A stretch of DNA of 64,000 nucleotides from JALZCH01 sp036400075 (GCA_036400075.1 DASWLV010000002.1:124001-188000); one strand, 5' to 3'; shown: positions 23,672-33,914, counted from the first letter of the stretch. Program-made: numbers and translations. Notes: generated by a model not told the origin, from the sequence alone.

Positions 23672-26446
23672 TTAAAATCTGTATTGATAACGAACCGTCA
23701 CGCTGCGTCCCGGTCCGTCAATTCCCCAGCCGGGCGAGCGGTGGCTTTTGTCGAAAATGTTTTCAAAGTCAGCCGTGATCGCCTGATTTTCATTGAACCG
23801 GAAACCCCCGCGCAGGTTGAACAAAGCGTAACCGGGATACGCGGTGTAAAGCGGAACGGCGGTGTCGTTATTGACAACGCGGACGCCGTTGATTGTCGCG
23901 CCGAGCGGCAGCACGCGGTTTAAAACCTGTGTGATTGTTTCGCCTGTTGCCTGCAAAATGTAATTCGGATTTCCCGTTGTCGTGCCGCAGCCTGTTCCGC
24001 TCGTGTTAACGGTCAAACCGCGTACGCACGCGCCGCGCCGCAGAAAGTTTTGAATTTGCGAGCGGGAACGAGCCGCGCCCGTCCGGCGGTCTGAAAGATC
24101 GAGACTCGAAAAACGGTTTTGGCGGGCGACGACAGTCGAATAACCTTCAATCCAATATTTTTTGTTTGGCGGTTGATAGCGCAGACGCAAAAAGCCGTAA
24201 GGCGGCGGGAAACCTGCTCCGCCGAGATTTGGCGGCTCGCCGTTAATCGTGTTTTCGGCGCGCAGAACCGTGAAATTTCCGCCGACAATCCACGAATCGG
24301 TCAAACGATAATCAAGCTCGCCCTCGATGCCCTTGACGCGGGCGAGGTCTAAATTAGCCTGAACCAAAACCGGAGCGGTCGAAACGGGAACGAAGACCGC
24401 TCCGCTCGGAAGTTGGTTGGTAATAATTTGACTGCCTAAGCTCCGCCCGACTGCGCCTGACGGCAAAATCAGCGTTTGTCTGGCGATTGCGTCTTTTAAA
24501 TCGAGAACGAATCCGGTCACATTCGCTTCGAGGCGTTTGTTGATATAACGCAGGCTCAACTCGTAGTTGTCGCTGATTTCCGATCTCAGAGTCGTCACCG
24601 GAACGCCTGTATCAAGTGCGTTGGCGTCGGCAGTCGAACCGATTGTCGCGCCTAAACCGGCAATATCAGCATTTGAAACTTGATAGCCCACGCCGACGAG
24701 ACCGAGCGAACCGAGAGCCGTGATATTCGGCGCGCGAAAACCGCGGCTGTAATTAAAAGCGACATTTAACCCTTTGGTGATAGTGAAAGTCGCGCCAATG
24801 CGCCCCGAAAAATCAGCGGAACGTAAACTGTCATCGGGAAACAGCGGCTGATTATTGACCAAAGGGCTGTTTGCGGCGCGCGAACGATAATTTGCGACGT
24901 TGTAACGGAGCGCGCCGCTCAAGCGCAGCCGATTCGGGAAGATTTCGTAAACATCCTGAATGTATAATCCGGCTAAAAGATAAGTCGCGCCGTTCGGAAC
25001 GCGCGGGCGCGTTATTGTGACGGCTCGTGTCGCCGGCTCGAACGTATAGGACGGCGCGACTACATTGTCGCGGTAAACATCGCCGCCGAAGAGAAAATTG
25101 TTTCGCTTAAATTGTTTGTCGAGATAAAAGCTCGCGCCCCAGGTCGTCGTGCGCTCTTTGTCGTGAGTAATGGCGGCGAGCGGATTTCCTTGCCCGCCCT
25201 GATTAACTCGCTCTTCGCGTTGGCTGTTGTAAGAAACGGTTGTGGAAAAATTGTCGAAAAATCCGGCGCCCTGTTTGTAATAACGCAGATAACCGAAATC
25301 GAGCATTAAATTGCGTAAATCCGCAATTAAATTTCCGTCGCCGCCGAGCAGTTGGTCGTAACGCTTGCCGCCGTCCTGCTGCGAGCGTTGATAACGAAAA
25401 CTGAATTGCTGGTCGTCGGTCGGCGCAAAATTTAAATGAAGCGTGCCGCCGTATTGCGTAAAAGCAGTGTCGGGAAGTCTGTCCGAACCCGTGATGTTTG
25501 AAGGCAAACCCAAAAATCTGGTAATTGCCGAATGGCTGTCAATTCCTCCGCCCGGTCGCAAAGTGTTGACTCGACGACCTACAATGTTTCCCAGAATTCC
25601 AAACCGGCGCGTGCCGTAAGTCACGAGTGCGTTGCTCCCGAAGGAAAGATCTGCGCTCGTGAAAAAAGTGTTAAATTCGCCGTGCCATTCGGGTTTTGCA
25701 AAACCGTAATCGGGCTGGCGCGAAACGAGCTGAACGTTTCCGCCTAGTCCGTCCGAACCGTATTGAGCCGTATTCGGGCTGCGCTGAACTTCAAAAGAAC
25801 GCAGCGCCGTCGGTTCGTTGAGATTGAAAAAAGTGTTGATTCCGCCGCGCTGAGTTGAATTTGTGTAACGCACGCCGTCAACATAAACGCCGACTTCGGT
25901 CAAACCGCGCACGGAAACCGCGCCGATTGTCGGGCTGGTGCGCTGCTGCGTGACGCCGACTTCTTCGTTGGCAACCTGCGATAAAACGGCGGTTGTGCGC
26001 TGGCGCACGGCGTTTTCGGAGACGACATTGATTTGCTGCGGAATGTTGTGACGGTTTCCTGCCGAACCGGTTTCCGCCGTGACCGTGACCTGCTCGTTCA
26101 GTTGATTGACTTCCAAAATCAGATTTACCCGCGCCGCCGCGCCTCCGTTGATTTGCACGGCTTCGCGTTGCGGACTGAAATCGCGGCGTTCCGCCATGAC
26201 GACATACGAACCCGGTTTGACGTTTTCAAATTTAAACAGTCCTTCGGCATCGGTTTTAGTTGCGCTCAGGATTAGCTGCTGCGAGCTTAAAAGCCTGACA
26301 TCGGCATTGGCGACGACCGCGCCTGCCGCGTCTCGAACGCTGCCCGACACGCTGCCGGATGAATTTTGTTGAGCCTGAATGCGGCTCGGCGGAGAAATAA
26401 AAAATAGTGCGGCGAGTAACGCGATAATAGAAAACAATCTGCTCAT
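23672..26446 (-). CDS. TonB-dependent receptor with N-terminal carboxypeptidase-regulatory domain
   Basis: 924 residues. Signal peptide about 1-25. A CarboxypepD_reg-like beta-sandwich lies at about 30-115 (GSVSGSVRDAAGAVVANADV, FKFENVKPGSY). Next comes a plug domain about 130-240 (SVRGLTEVGVYVDGVRY, QYGSDGLGGNVQL). A beta-barrel runs to the terminal aromatic, ending VTVRYQYRF as outer-membrane barrels do. No clear TonB box was picked out. The family imports siderophores, vitamins or glycans. The PepSY membrane protein on the same strand follows upstream, a pairing often seen for ferric-ligand uptake, so iron is the best guess. Confidence 0.92.
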   Translation of the reverse strand: MSRLFSIIALLAALFFISPPSRIQAQQNSSGSVSGSVRDAAGAVVANADVRLLSSQQLILSATKTDAEGLFKFENVKPGSYVVMAERRDFSPQREAVQINGGAAARVNLILEVNQLNEQVTVTAETGSAGNRHNIPQQINVVSENAVRQRTTAVLSQVANEEVGVTQQRTSPTIGAVSVRGLTEVGVYVDGVRYTNSTQRGGINTFFNLNEPTALRSFEVQRSPNTAQYGSDGLGGNVQLVSRQPDYGFAKPEWHGEFNTFFTSADLSFGSNALVTYGTRRFGILGNIVGRRVNTLRPGGGIDSHSAITRFLGLPSNITGSDRLPDTAFTQYGGTLHLNFAPTDDQQFSFRYQRSQQDGGKRYDQLLGGDGNLIADLRNLMLDFGYLRYYKQGAGFFDNFSTTVSYNSQREERVNQGGQGNPLAAITHDKERTTTWGASFYLDKQFKRNNFLFGGDVYRDNVVAPSYTFEPATRAVTITRPRVPNGATYLLAGLYIQDVYEIFPNRLRLSGALRYNVANYRSRAANSPLVNNQPLFPDDSLRSADFSGRIGATFTITKGLNVAFNYSRGFRAPNITALGSLGLVGVGYQVSNADIAGLGATIGSTADANALDTGVPVTTLRSEISDNYELSLRYINKRLEANVTGFVLDLKDAIARQTLILPSGAVGRSLGSQIITNQLPSGAVFVPVSTAPVLVQANLDLARVKGIEGELDYRLTDSWIVGGNFTVLRAENTINGEPPNLGGAGFPPPYGFLRLRYQPPNKKYWIEGYSTVVARQNRFSSLDLSDRRTGAARSRSQIQNFLRRGACVRGLTVNTSGTGCGTTTGNPNYILQATGETITQVLNRVLPLGATINGVRVVNNDTAVPLYTAYPGYALFNLRGGFRFNENQAITADFENIFDKSHRSPGWGIDGPGRSVTVRYQYRF

Positions 26447-26562
26447 TTTAGTTTGTCTTAAGGCTTAAGTTTTTGGGGAAGCTGAATTTGAATATAATTT
26501 ATTCGTAAGCTGCAATCAACTTTTGGTTAATTAAATTTGTTCAGCGAATTTAAACGGCACAA

Positions 26563-27141
26563 CTAACTTAGTTTAGCTCTCGTCGCACGCATTCGTTTCG
26601 GTCCGAACCAGAGCCAGAATCCGGTGATTGTAAAAGTCAGTAAAGCCAGACCGGCAACTGATGTATACACTAATTTAATTTGCCCGTCGCTTGTTCCGAG
26701 AGCGTTATCAAAATATGAGAAATCGTGAATATTTTCAATAAAATCCGAGCGTCGGCGTTCAAGATGCAGCAGCTCGCCCGTTGTGCAGTCAAGCTGAACG
26801 CCCCAATAATTCTGGATGAAAACGAATTTAACCATTCCTTTATCCGGTCGGAAATCAATTCGATCAAGCTCAAGCGAAAGATCGGGCGAAATTTGTTCGC
26901 GAGCGATTTTGCCGGCTTTTTCGCGCAGAACGTGAACCGGCAGCCAGTCTTTCGGGTCGGTTGATTTGCCTTTATAAGATTCCGACAAGATCAATCCGCC
27001 GCTGTGTTTTTTCCAACCGAGCAGCAAGCCAGTCACGGAAACAATCAAAAAGAGTACGAATAATAGCGCGCCGAGCGTTCGATGAACTTTGCGAAACGCC
27101 CGTAGAACTTTGGCTTGTCGCTTACGTTTTGAATCGGTCAT
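26563..27141 (-). CDS. PepSY-type membrane protein
   Basis: About 192 residues from MTDSKRKRQAK (27141). A longer in-frame start at 27264 gives a basic, unlikely N-terminus. Helices at about 25-47 and 160-182 flank a periplasmic PepSY-like domain. HRTLGALLFVLFLIVSVTGL, with one His, and HDFSYFDN in the loop recall the reduced ferric-reductase-like PepSY_TM proteins. The final helix ends TGFWLWFGPKR. It is upstream of the TonB receptor on the same strand with about 115 bp between, so the two are probably functionally linked in metal uptake. Confidence 0.83.
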   Translation of the reverse strand: MTDSKRKRQAKVLRAFRKVHRTLGALLFVLFLIVSVTGLLLGWKKHSGGLILSESYKGKSTDPKDWLPVHVLREKAGKIAREQISPDLSLELDRIDFRPDKGMVKFVFIQNYWGVQLDCTTGELLHLERRRSDFIENIHDFSYFDNALGTSDGQIKLVYTSVAGLALLTFTITGFWLWFGPKRMRATRAKLS

Positions 27142-27383
27142 ACCAAATTTAAAAAAAACTTTACAAAAGGAATGAATTTTATGATTTCGTCGTTTTTTTG
27201 TATCAAACGGCGCGGTTTGAGTTTGCCGCGTTAATTTAAAAACAATAAGACGTTTTGCGTTCAAGCCAATAAAATTGCGGACTTTAAAATTAACAAAAGT
27301 TTCCTAACCCACTACAAAAACTTGTTTGTATTCATCAATTAGACTATTTGATAAACGAACGGCGGCAACAAGCTGAATAACAA

Positions 27384-27424
27384 AAAAAATAGACGCGAGC
27401 TAGTTAGCTCGCGTCTATTTTTTT
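27384..27424 (-). terminator. Rho-independent terminator after the giant M36 gene
   Basis: Perfect stem atagacgcgagcta / tagctcgcgtctat with a 2-base loop and A/T-tracts on both sides. In minus sense it lies 20 bp beyond the stop of the fungalysin gene. Works in both directions by sequence. Confidence 0.9.
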
Positions 27425-27443
27425 GTTTGATTTTTGAATCACC

Positions 27444-30400
27444 TTACCGCTGATGCTTCTTGCCTGCGGGCGCGATGACATCGCCAACCGTAAACAATCC
27501 GTCGCTTGCTGCCGCTGCAATTTGCCTGCCCCCGGCGTCTTCAAACATCAACCGAGTCCGCGTTAAAGCTGTGCTGCTCGAAGCGCTGTTTGGCGTTCCG
27601 ACAACCTTAAACCGCAGCTTAATGAGCGTATCCGAACCTTTAACAAGCGCTGCGCCCCCCGCAGCCGAGATACCAATCCGGTTGGCGGCGGTCGCGGCGT
27701 CGGCGGACACGGAAAAGCTGCTCGTCGTCAGCGTGTCGCTTGTGTCCACCGGATTTGCAAAATCCGGGCGCAAGACATTCGGATCGAACTCGACATCAAC
27801 CGCATAACCGGAAATCCGCTTTTTTGCGTCGTTAGCAACCATAATCGGAATTAACACAGTGTCGCCGGGCGCTGCGGAAATATCGGTCGGGAGCGACACT
27901 TGCATTGGCGCGCCTTCCGTTTCCGCCTGAATGTCGGTTTTCACCCGGCGCGCAACGGCAATAGTTTCGCCTTGTTCCAAGCGAGCCAATTCCTCAGCTT
28001 CAGTCGGAGGGGAATTGGTTGGCGCCCAGTTCCCGTTAATATCGCCGAGCAGTATAGCGGTGTAGTTCTCGTTTAAGAACGAGCCGCTTAAATCCTGATA
28101 CGGCTTAGATACCGGATCGAATTTCCAATTGCCGGTTTGTCCGGTATTGGCATTTGATCCGCTTGCCGCCACATAACGCAAAATGAGCGTCGCGTCGAAC
28201 GGAGTAATGTTTCCGTCGGCGCTTGTGTCGGCTGCCTTTTGTTGATTTGCATTTAAAGCATTCGGTCCCGTTCCGTTAGCTGCGATGTGACGAAGAATCA
28301 TAGTCGCGTCAAACGGAGAGATGCCGTTGGCGTCTCCGGTTTTTGTCGGAGTAACCGTGTAATCTTCGCCTGCCGTTAAGCCTGTTAGCAGGTAAGCTCC
28401 CGCCGCATTTGTCGTAGCGGAAACGGAAGGCGAGCCTGACGTAACAGCTACGGATACACCCGGAACAAGTTTTTGCGAATCCGTTCCATAACGGACAACA
28501 CCGGCTATATCGAGGCTCGGATTGTAATTATTGACGACGAGATTATCAATATACCAACCGCTGCCTGCGCCCGGCGACGTTCCGAGGTCTGAAGTCATTC
28601 GGAATCGCAGATAAACCGACTGATTTGTCGGGTTTAGTTGTCCGCCCGGAGCAAAGTTGCCGAGCGCGGCGCGAACCCGTTTGGTGTCTCTCGTTCCGGT
28701 GAAGGCGTAACGACCTTGCAGCGTCGAGAGAATAACGGGACCCGCGAGCGTGCCGTCCAATTTCCCGAGATACCCGTTTTCAATAAGGAAATAATTCAGG
28801 TCGTAAGTCGTCGCGTTGTCGGGATAGACTTGCGAATTGAAGGCAGGCGCGCCGAGCGCGACTTCCATCACGCCGCCGTCAAACCCGAATTCGGTGACGA
28901 AACGCGAGTCGAATTCAACCACCGATGTCGGCGAAAGCGTCAGCGGTCCGATGACGGCTGAAAAATCGCTGTTTCCGCCGCCGGTTTCCGGCAAAACGTC
29001 AATGTTCGGCGCAAACATCACAGCCGTTTGCGCAAGCGATTGTTCAGCCAGCATTTGAGCGCAGGTTAATCGCTGCCAGATAGGCGTCGTGTTGTTCGCG
29101 GTCGCCTGATCTGTCAGCGGCGGAGCGAACCGAATATTGGCGGTCGCGTTTTCAAAATCTTCAATTGCAAACGGAGTTGCCGTAACCGCGTTCGATGTCG
29201 GCGCGCTGAATTTTGCAGCAGTATTGCCGGTGTTGAACGTGTCTTTTTTATTATTGTTTTTGTCGCGAGCCTGGACAATGTAGTAATACACTTGTCCGAG
29301 CGTTAGTCCGAGCGTTGAATTGGTGTCGGTGTACGAAGTTCCGGTGATGCCCGCTTCCGGGGTAATGCGGTTAGCGGCTGTCGGCGCGAACGTCGGAGCG
29401 GTGGTGCTGTCTGCTTGACCGCTTGCCGTCGTAATCGAGTTGACGCGATAAATGTCGTAAACAATGTCGGCGTTCGGATTGAGCGACGTTGCCGGCGACC
29501 AATTTATGATTAGTTTATTGTTTTGACGCGGATCAACGACCGTCGCCGCGCCTGAGAAAACCGGAGCCGGATTCGGCGGATTGCCGATGTTGATTGTTAC
29601 AGAGTTAACGGACGCAACGCCGACGCAGAGCGAATTGCGCGCCGAGCGCACCTGATAATAATAAGTTTTATCTTTAACCAAAGTCAGGTTATCGCCGTTG
29701 TCAGTATCCGTGTAAGTCGTTTGATTACCCGGAATGGTCGCAATTGTCGTAAACGGTCCGTTTTGATTTGAGCTGCGTGCGATGACGTATTGCGCCGCGC
29801 CCGCTTGCGCTGTAATCGTGACGGTTACCGAATTTGCCGCGTTGTTTGCCAAAGCGAACGTCGGAGCCGGAAGCGGTCCAGCCGTTTCGCACTCTTCGAC
29901 ATCAACCGGAACGTCAAAGTTTTCAACAACTGTCGGCGCGCTTTGCGCTGCGCCGTTGGCGTCAGTGCCGCCGGTTCCGCCCGTCGAGCGAGCTTCCTCG
30001 CCGACGCCGTGGCTGGCGAATACGCGCCAGATAATCGCCTGGTTTTCGCCGCCCGTAATTTCGCGGTCAGCCGCCAGAATCGAGTCTCGCATTTCGACAA
30101 ACGACGGATTGCACGGAGCAAGCTGCAAGCCGCGCAGAACAAGCCGGTCGGCAAGTCGTCCGGCATTGGCGACAGCCGTCGCCAGATCTCCGTTGCGATT
30201 TGGATTAGAGGCGTTTTCGGCAGCAATCAAACCGGGACGAACAAAATGTTCGGGCAGAATATTAGGAGCCGGCAGCGTGTTCGGCGGTGTCGCCGGAACA
30301 GTCGAATTAAATTCCGGGCGATAATTAATCGGGTGAAATGCGTCTTTCGATGTCACCTGGCGCTCGCCGATATAAAAGGTCGCGCCGCCGCCCAGACGAC

Positions 30401-32993
30401 GATCTCCGTCAAAGAAAACGCCCGGAAAATCGCCGTTCACTTTTTGCTTCATAATCAGCAGCTCGCGCATATCCCAGAGCGTCGAAGACCACAGTTCGCC
30501 AATGGCGTGAACCGCGAATGGGTTAGCTTGAGAAGTTGGATTTTGCAAATCGGGTGTGGTTCCAATTGCCGGATTTGTGCGGCGCACGTCGAACGTTCGA
30601 TTGTCAACCGCGCCGTAAGACCATCGGTAATTCGTCATTGGCAGACGACGGATTCCGATGTCCAATTGTCCGGTCACAAAATCGCCCGCAACGTCGTCGT
30701 CGGTCATCGAAGCGGCGATAAAATCACCCCAGCCTTCGCCCATTCCGCCCGCTTCGCCGACCAGCGTGATGCCCAGACAGCCCGTGCCGCCTTTGCCCGC
30801 AGAACGATTTGAAACGCCGTGATAAAGCTCGTGAGCGACCACGTCGAAATCAAACGATCCGTCAGAACGGCGGAAAGTGCTTTCGGTGAAAAGATACATT
30901 TGCATTTTAGACGCGGTGCCGTCTTCGGGCGTCGAGAAATTGGCATTATCCGTGCCGGAAGCGTCTTGCGCCTGCGTAACCACATAATCGCCGCCTGCAC
31001 CGCCTTTGCCGAAATTATCCATCTGGAAATTCCAGAACTGCTCGGTAAAGCCGATCTCGTATAAATAATCGTGGAGAACGTTATTAAAGTAGAAAAGCGA
31101 AACCGTCCCGCCGAAAACGTCAGCGTCGGCGCTGCTCGGAATCGCATTTGTGGCGGCATTCGCGGTGCCGTATTCGTAACCGGCATGATAATCAAAATAC
31201 CCTGCTGTAAATTGTCGGTTGGGCGAATAGCCTTTAATACCCTGCGTCGTTTCCTCGTCGTCCGCGCGGTCGTCCGTAGTTACAACGTTATTGCCTTCCG
31301 TGTATTTCGATTGATAGACCGAAGTCAGCGTGCGTCCGTCCGGCAATGTAACGCTCGGAACCGGCGTCAGATCAGCCGAAAACGGCTGAGTTCCGTTGCC
31401 AGCGGGCGAATTGGCGGAATTGACCTTGTTGCGCGTCTCAGCTTCCGCCGAAATTGTGTAACCAAGCGCACGCGTAGTCGTGCGGTTTGCATTCGACGTA
31501 GTGATTTCAGAATTAGCCTGAGAATTGTCGGTCGGAAGATAAAACCAGCCGAAAGGCGACGCACTGGTCGGATTGGCTGCATCGGGAAAACCGCGTGTGA
31601 TTTGTCCGAGAAGTCCCGGCAGTTCAGCGTGCGTAAAAGTCGGGCGCGGCGTATTGTTATTCCACGGCAGCCCAAATTCGATGCGTCCCGCAGCTTGACC
31701 GTATCTGAAGCCCCGTCCGAGATTACGAGCTAAAACTCCCGTGTCGGCTCCATAAGTCGGCGCGGTGTAAACATAATTGCCCGCATTCGTCCCGGTGCGT
31801 GTCGAACGACCGAAGCCCAAATAACCGGAAAGCATCACCGGCACTGTATCAACGGTTTTGCCCTGCGCCGTTCCCGCGCTGTTAAAACCCTCGACCATAT
31901 TTTGCACGTCGGGACGATAGGTTCCGCGCCGCCCGACGCCGTTGCCGCCTCCCGGAGGTCCGAAAGATTGAAAAGCCGTCAAGCTATGGCGGCGCAAGGT
32001 CGTGCCGGTCTGCGCGTCAACGAAATGCTGCCACACCATACCGTTGTATTGCGGCGTCGTGAGCGTGAATTTGTAAGCGTGACGAGCGGTTGCACCCATC
32101 GGAAAAAGCACTTGCGTAACGGTAATATCGTCGCCGAAGGAGCTGCCGCGGCTAAATTTTTCGCCCGCGACGTATTCCGGCGTCAAATTCCCATAAGTCA
32201 CCAAAACCTGCGCGCTGCCGAGCGATTGCGGAGAAAAATTGCTGACGCCGAGCGCAGCCGCCGCGTTTTGAACGGCTTGCGATGCCGAAATTGTCGGCGA
32301 ATTGGCAACGGTCAAATTCGGATAGTTTTCGCCGCCGACATTGATGATTTGTCCGTTTTTGGCGACGTTCACCATCACATCGCCGCGGTAAACCGTTTTG
32401 CCGTTAATCTGTTGATTGAAAACCAGAGTCGTCGTTCCGGTGTCGGAAACTGCGCGGCTGATTAATTTAAAACTGTTCAAATCGTTTTCGTTAAAACGGA
32501 AAAGCGCGCGGTTTTGACTAATAAAGTTGAGTGCAATCGTTTCCGCCGGCAAATTGCTCGGCTGCGATAAATAACCGTTGCGGTTGAAAATATGCCGCGG
32601 CGTCGCCGTCAAACCGTTATAGCTGATTCGCAGTTTGTCAGTGTCCACCACTAAGTCAGCCAGACTCACCTGTTTTAACAAGCCCAATACGTTTCCCAAA
32701 CGCTTAAGAGCGCGCAGTTGAACCGCCGTCGGCTGCGGCAGCGCCGTTGCGTTCGGGGTGTCAGTTAAATTAGTTTCGCGCGGAGTTCCGTGAAAGGCGC
32801 GAACGTCGAATTCTTTAGGAAAATTCGGGTCGTCAATCGGCGACAAGCTGTTCTGCGAATTAACCTCGCCTTTTTCGCCCGCCCTGGTAATTCCGGTAAT
32901 GCTCAAACCAACAACCACCAAACAGGGAACAAGCAGCCCGACGAGCAATGAGCGCCATCGTTTATCAAACAACAAAGGAAAACTGGTTTTCAT
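27444..32993 (-). CDS. Secreted fungalysin (M36) metallopeptidase with fibronectin-like, dockerin-like and cohesin-like domains
   Basis: 1849 residues. N-terminal signal segment LLVGLLVPCLVVVGLSITG at about 17-35. A propeptide with FTP/PepSY-like repeats follows to about 340 (YRGDVMVNVAKNGQIINVGG). The M36 catalytic domain contains HELYH at 721-725 and the downstream Glu in GMGEGWGDF. Fibronectin-III-like modules run about 1040-1260 and a jelly-roll region about 1270-1500. A dockerin-like pair of Ca-loop motifs sits at 1550-1613 (NGISPFDATMILRHI, DGNITPFDATLILRYV). A cohesin-like domain closes the protein at about 1698-1838 (ISAAPGDTVLIPIMV, SGYAVDVEFDPNVL). It should be exported and act on extracellular protein. 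Dockerin-like and cohesin-like parts in one chain would permit self-assembly; this is inference. Transcription likely starts near 33335. Confidence 0.9.
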   Translation of the reverse strand: MKTSFPLLFDKRWRSLLVGLLVPCLVVVGLSITGITRAGEKGEVNSQNSLSPIDDPNFPKEFDVRAFHGTPRETNLTDTPNATALPQPTAVQLRALKRLGNVLGLLKQVSLADLVVDTDKLRISYNGLTATPRHIFNRNGYLSQPSNLPAETIALNFISQNRALFRFNENDLNSFKLISRAVSDTGTTTLVFNQQINGKTVYRGDVMVNVAKNGQIINVGGENYPNLTVANSPTISASQAVQNAAAALGVSNFSPQSLGSAQVLVTYGNLTPEYVAGEKFSRGSSFGDDITVTQVLFPMGATARHAYKFTLTTPQYNGMVWQHFVDAQTGTTLRRHSLTAFQSFGPPGGGNGVGRRGTYRPDVQNMVEGFNSAGTAQGKTVDTVPVMLSGYLGFGRSTRTGTNAGNYVYTAPTYGADTGVLARNLGRGFRYGQAAGRIEFGLPWNNNTPRPTFTHAELPGLLGQITRGFPDAANPTSASPFGWFYLPTDNSQANSEITTSNANRTTTRALGYTISAEAETRNKVNSANSPAGNGTQPFSADLTPVPSVTLPDGRTLTSVYQSKYTEGNNVVTTDDRADDEETTQGIKGYSPNRQFTAGYFDYHAGYEYGTANAATNAIPSSADADVFGGTVSLFYFNNVLHDYLYEIGFTEQFWNFQMDNFGKGGAGGDYVVTQAQDASGTDNANFSTPEDGTASKMQMYLFTESTFRRSDGSFDFDVVAHELYHGVSNRSAGKGGTGCLGITLVGEAGGMGEGWGDFIAASMTDDDVAGDFVTGQLDIGIRRLPMTNYRWSYGAVDNRTFDVRRTNPAIGTTPDLQNPTSQANPFAVHAIGELWSSTLWDMRELLIMKQKVNGDFPGVFFDGDRRLGGGATFYIGERQVTSKDAFHPINYRPEFNSTVPATPPNTLPAPNILPEHFVRPGLIAAENASNPNRNGDLATAVANAGRLADRLVLRGLQLAPCNPSFVEMRDSILAADREITGGENQAIIWRVFASHGVGEEARSTGGTGGTDANGAAQSAPTVVENFDVPVDVEECETAGPLPAPTFALANNAANSVTVTITAQAGAAQYVIARSSNQNGPFTTIATIPGNQTTYTDTDNGDNLTLVKDKTYYYQVRSARNSLCVGVASVNSVTINIGNPPNPAPVFSGAATVVDPRQNNKLIINWSPATSLNPNADIVYDIYRVNSITTASGQADSTTAPTFAPTAANRITPEAGITGTSYTDTNSTLGLTLGQVYYYIVQARDKNNNKKDTFNTGNTAAKFSAPTSNAVTATPFAIEDFENATANIRFAPPLTDQATANNTTPIWQRLTCAQMLAEQSLAQTAVMFAPNIDVLPETGGGNSDFSAVIGPLTLSPTSVVEFDSRFVTEFGFDGGVMEVALGAPAFNSQVYPDNATTYDLNYFLIENGYLGKLDGTLAGPVILSTLQGRYAFTGTRDTKRVRAALGNFAPGGQLNPTNQSVYLRFRMTSDLGTSPGAGSGWYIDNLVVNNYNPSLDIAGVVRYGTDSQKLVPGVSVAVTSGSPSVSATTNAAGAYLLTGLTAGEDYTVTPTKTGDANGISPFDATMILRHIAANGTGPNALNANQQKAADTSADGNITPFDATLILRYVAASGSNANTGQTGNWKFDPVSKPYQDLSGSFLNENYTAILLGDINGNWAPTNSPPTEAEELARLEQGETIAVARRVKTDIQAETEGAPMQVSLPTDISAAPGDTVLIPIMVANDAKKRISGYAVDVEFDPNVLRPDFANPVDTSDTLTTSSFSVSADAATAANRIGISAAGGAALVKGSDTLIKLRFKVVGTPNSASSSTALTRTRLMFEDAGGRQIAAAASDGLFTVGDVIAPAGKKHQR

Positions 32994-33340
32994 CTTTTTT
33001 ATTCTTTCCTCAAAAACTGTTTATTATTTAAATTAAATCGGCTTTACGTCGAGCCGCCAAATCATTGTCACTGTTGTCTTCAACCGCGTTTATAAATTCT
33101 CGCCTGCATTTACCAAATGCAAAAAACAATCAGCGACAAACGCTCTTCAGGTCGGCAATTAAGAACACTTCCGGCAACAATACGAACATCATCTCAAAGC
33201 ACGCTTGCGAATTACTTGAGAAAAACTTAAGTCCGATAATTGCTCGATTCGTATCGCAGACAAACCTATAGCGCAACGTATTAACGGCGACTCAAAAGTT
33301 AGTCGTATCTGGATTTTGGGGGATTTGTTTAAGTGAAGAA
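32994..33340 (-). other. Long untranslated leader of the giant M36 gene
   Basis: About 345 bases separate the predicted -10 box from the start codon. No protein-like frame was found on either strand and no known riboswitch pattern was recognised. Confidence 0.4.
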
Positions 33341-33369
33341 ACTATAACACAGGATGAATCTTAACTCAA
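33341..33369 (-). promoter_or_regulatory. Sigma-70-type promoter for the M36 gene
   Basis: Minus-strand TTGAGT (33369-33364) and TATAGT (33346-33341) are 17 bp apart. Both boxes differ from consensus at one base only. This is about 40 bp past the QueD stop codon. Confidence 0.65.
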
Positions 33370-33409
33370 GAGAAATTTGTCACAAGCGAGTTTTTTAACA
33401 ATTTAGAGT

Positions 33410-33793
33410 TTAATTGGTTTGATAAGTAGCGACACTGGTCGGAGTCTCGTAGCAGCGCACTTTGTAAACCTGCACGCGGTCGTCATTAATGCGCGAAGCG
33501 ATGTATTCGAGGATGTAGCGGGCGAGATTTTCCGCCGAAGGATTCAATTCTTCGTCAAACGGCGGCAAATCGTTGAGATTTCTGTGATCCAAATATTTAA
33601 CAATTTCGTCCGCCGCCTGTTTCAAATCGCCGAAATCAACGAGCAAACCGATATTGTTCAATTCCGCGCCACGCGCGTAAATCTCGATTTTATAATTGTG
33701 TCCGTGAAGGTTTTCGCATTTTCCCTTGTAACCGCGCAACTGATGCGCGCTCGAAAAATTGCGCTCAATCATTACCTCAAAAATTCCTGTCAT
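33410..33793 (-). CDS. queD: 6-pyruvoyl-tetrahydropterin synthase / 6-carboxy-tetrahydropterin synthase (QueD-like)
   Basis: About 127 residues from MTGIFEVMIERNFSSAH. Zinc ligands are His in SSAHQL and the two His in NLHGHNYK; the conserved Cys in KGKCENLHGH and Glu in CYETPTS complete the active site. The length and the single-domain layout fit the QueD branch. It would convert a dihydroneopterin triphosphate to 6-carboxy-tetrahydropterin in queuosine (7-deazaguanine) synthesis. No other queuosine gene lies nearby. The start is just downstream of the left arm of the RAYT element. Confidence 0.87.
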   Translation of the reverse strand: MTGIFEVMIERNFSSAHQLRGYKGKCENLHGHNYKIEIYARGAELNNIGLLVDFGDLKQAADEIVKYLDHRNLNDLPPFDEELNPSAENLARYILEYIASRINDDRVQVYKVRCYETPTSVATYQTN

Positions 33794-33802
33794 ATTCAAA
33801 AA

Positions 33803-33912
33803 AGCGCCAACGGCGCATCGGTAATCCAGCTTAGGGCAACGCCCTAAGAAATAAACGCCCTAAGAAAAATGAAACAACGTAATTTAGCCCTGAAAGGGCG
33901 GAGTAATACGAG
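33803..33912. repeat. Left inverted arm with REP-like hairpins
   Basis: Holds gcgccaacggcgc (a 13-base hairpin), cttagggcaacgccctaag (33830-33848), an aacgccctaaga repeat, and gccctgaaagggcggagtaa near 33887-33906, next to the transposase stop. Confidence 0.75.
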
Positions 33913-33914
33913 TT

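Noticed and set aside
17100..23700. Integron integrase gene
   Set aside because: Every gene in the region was read and none has tyrosine-recombinase motifs; attI was not found either.
29790..30812. Long plus-strand frame of 340 codons inside the giant M36 gene
   Set aside because: It is antisense to the peptidase catalytic region, Arg/Cys-rich and without motifs; a GC-driven shadow.
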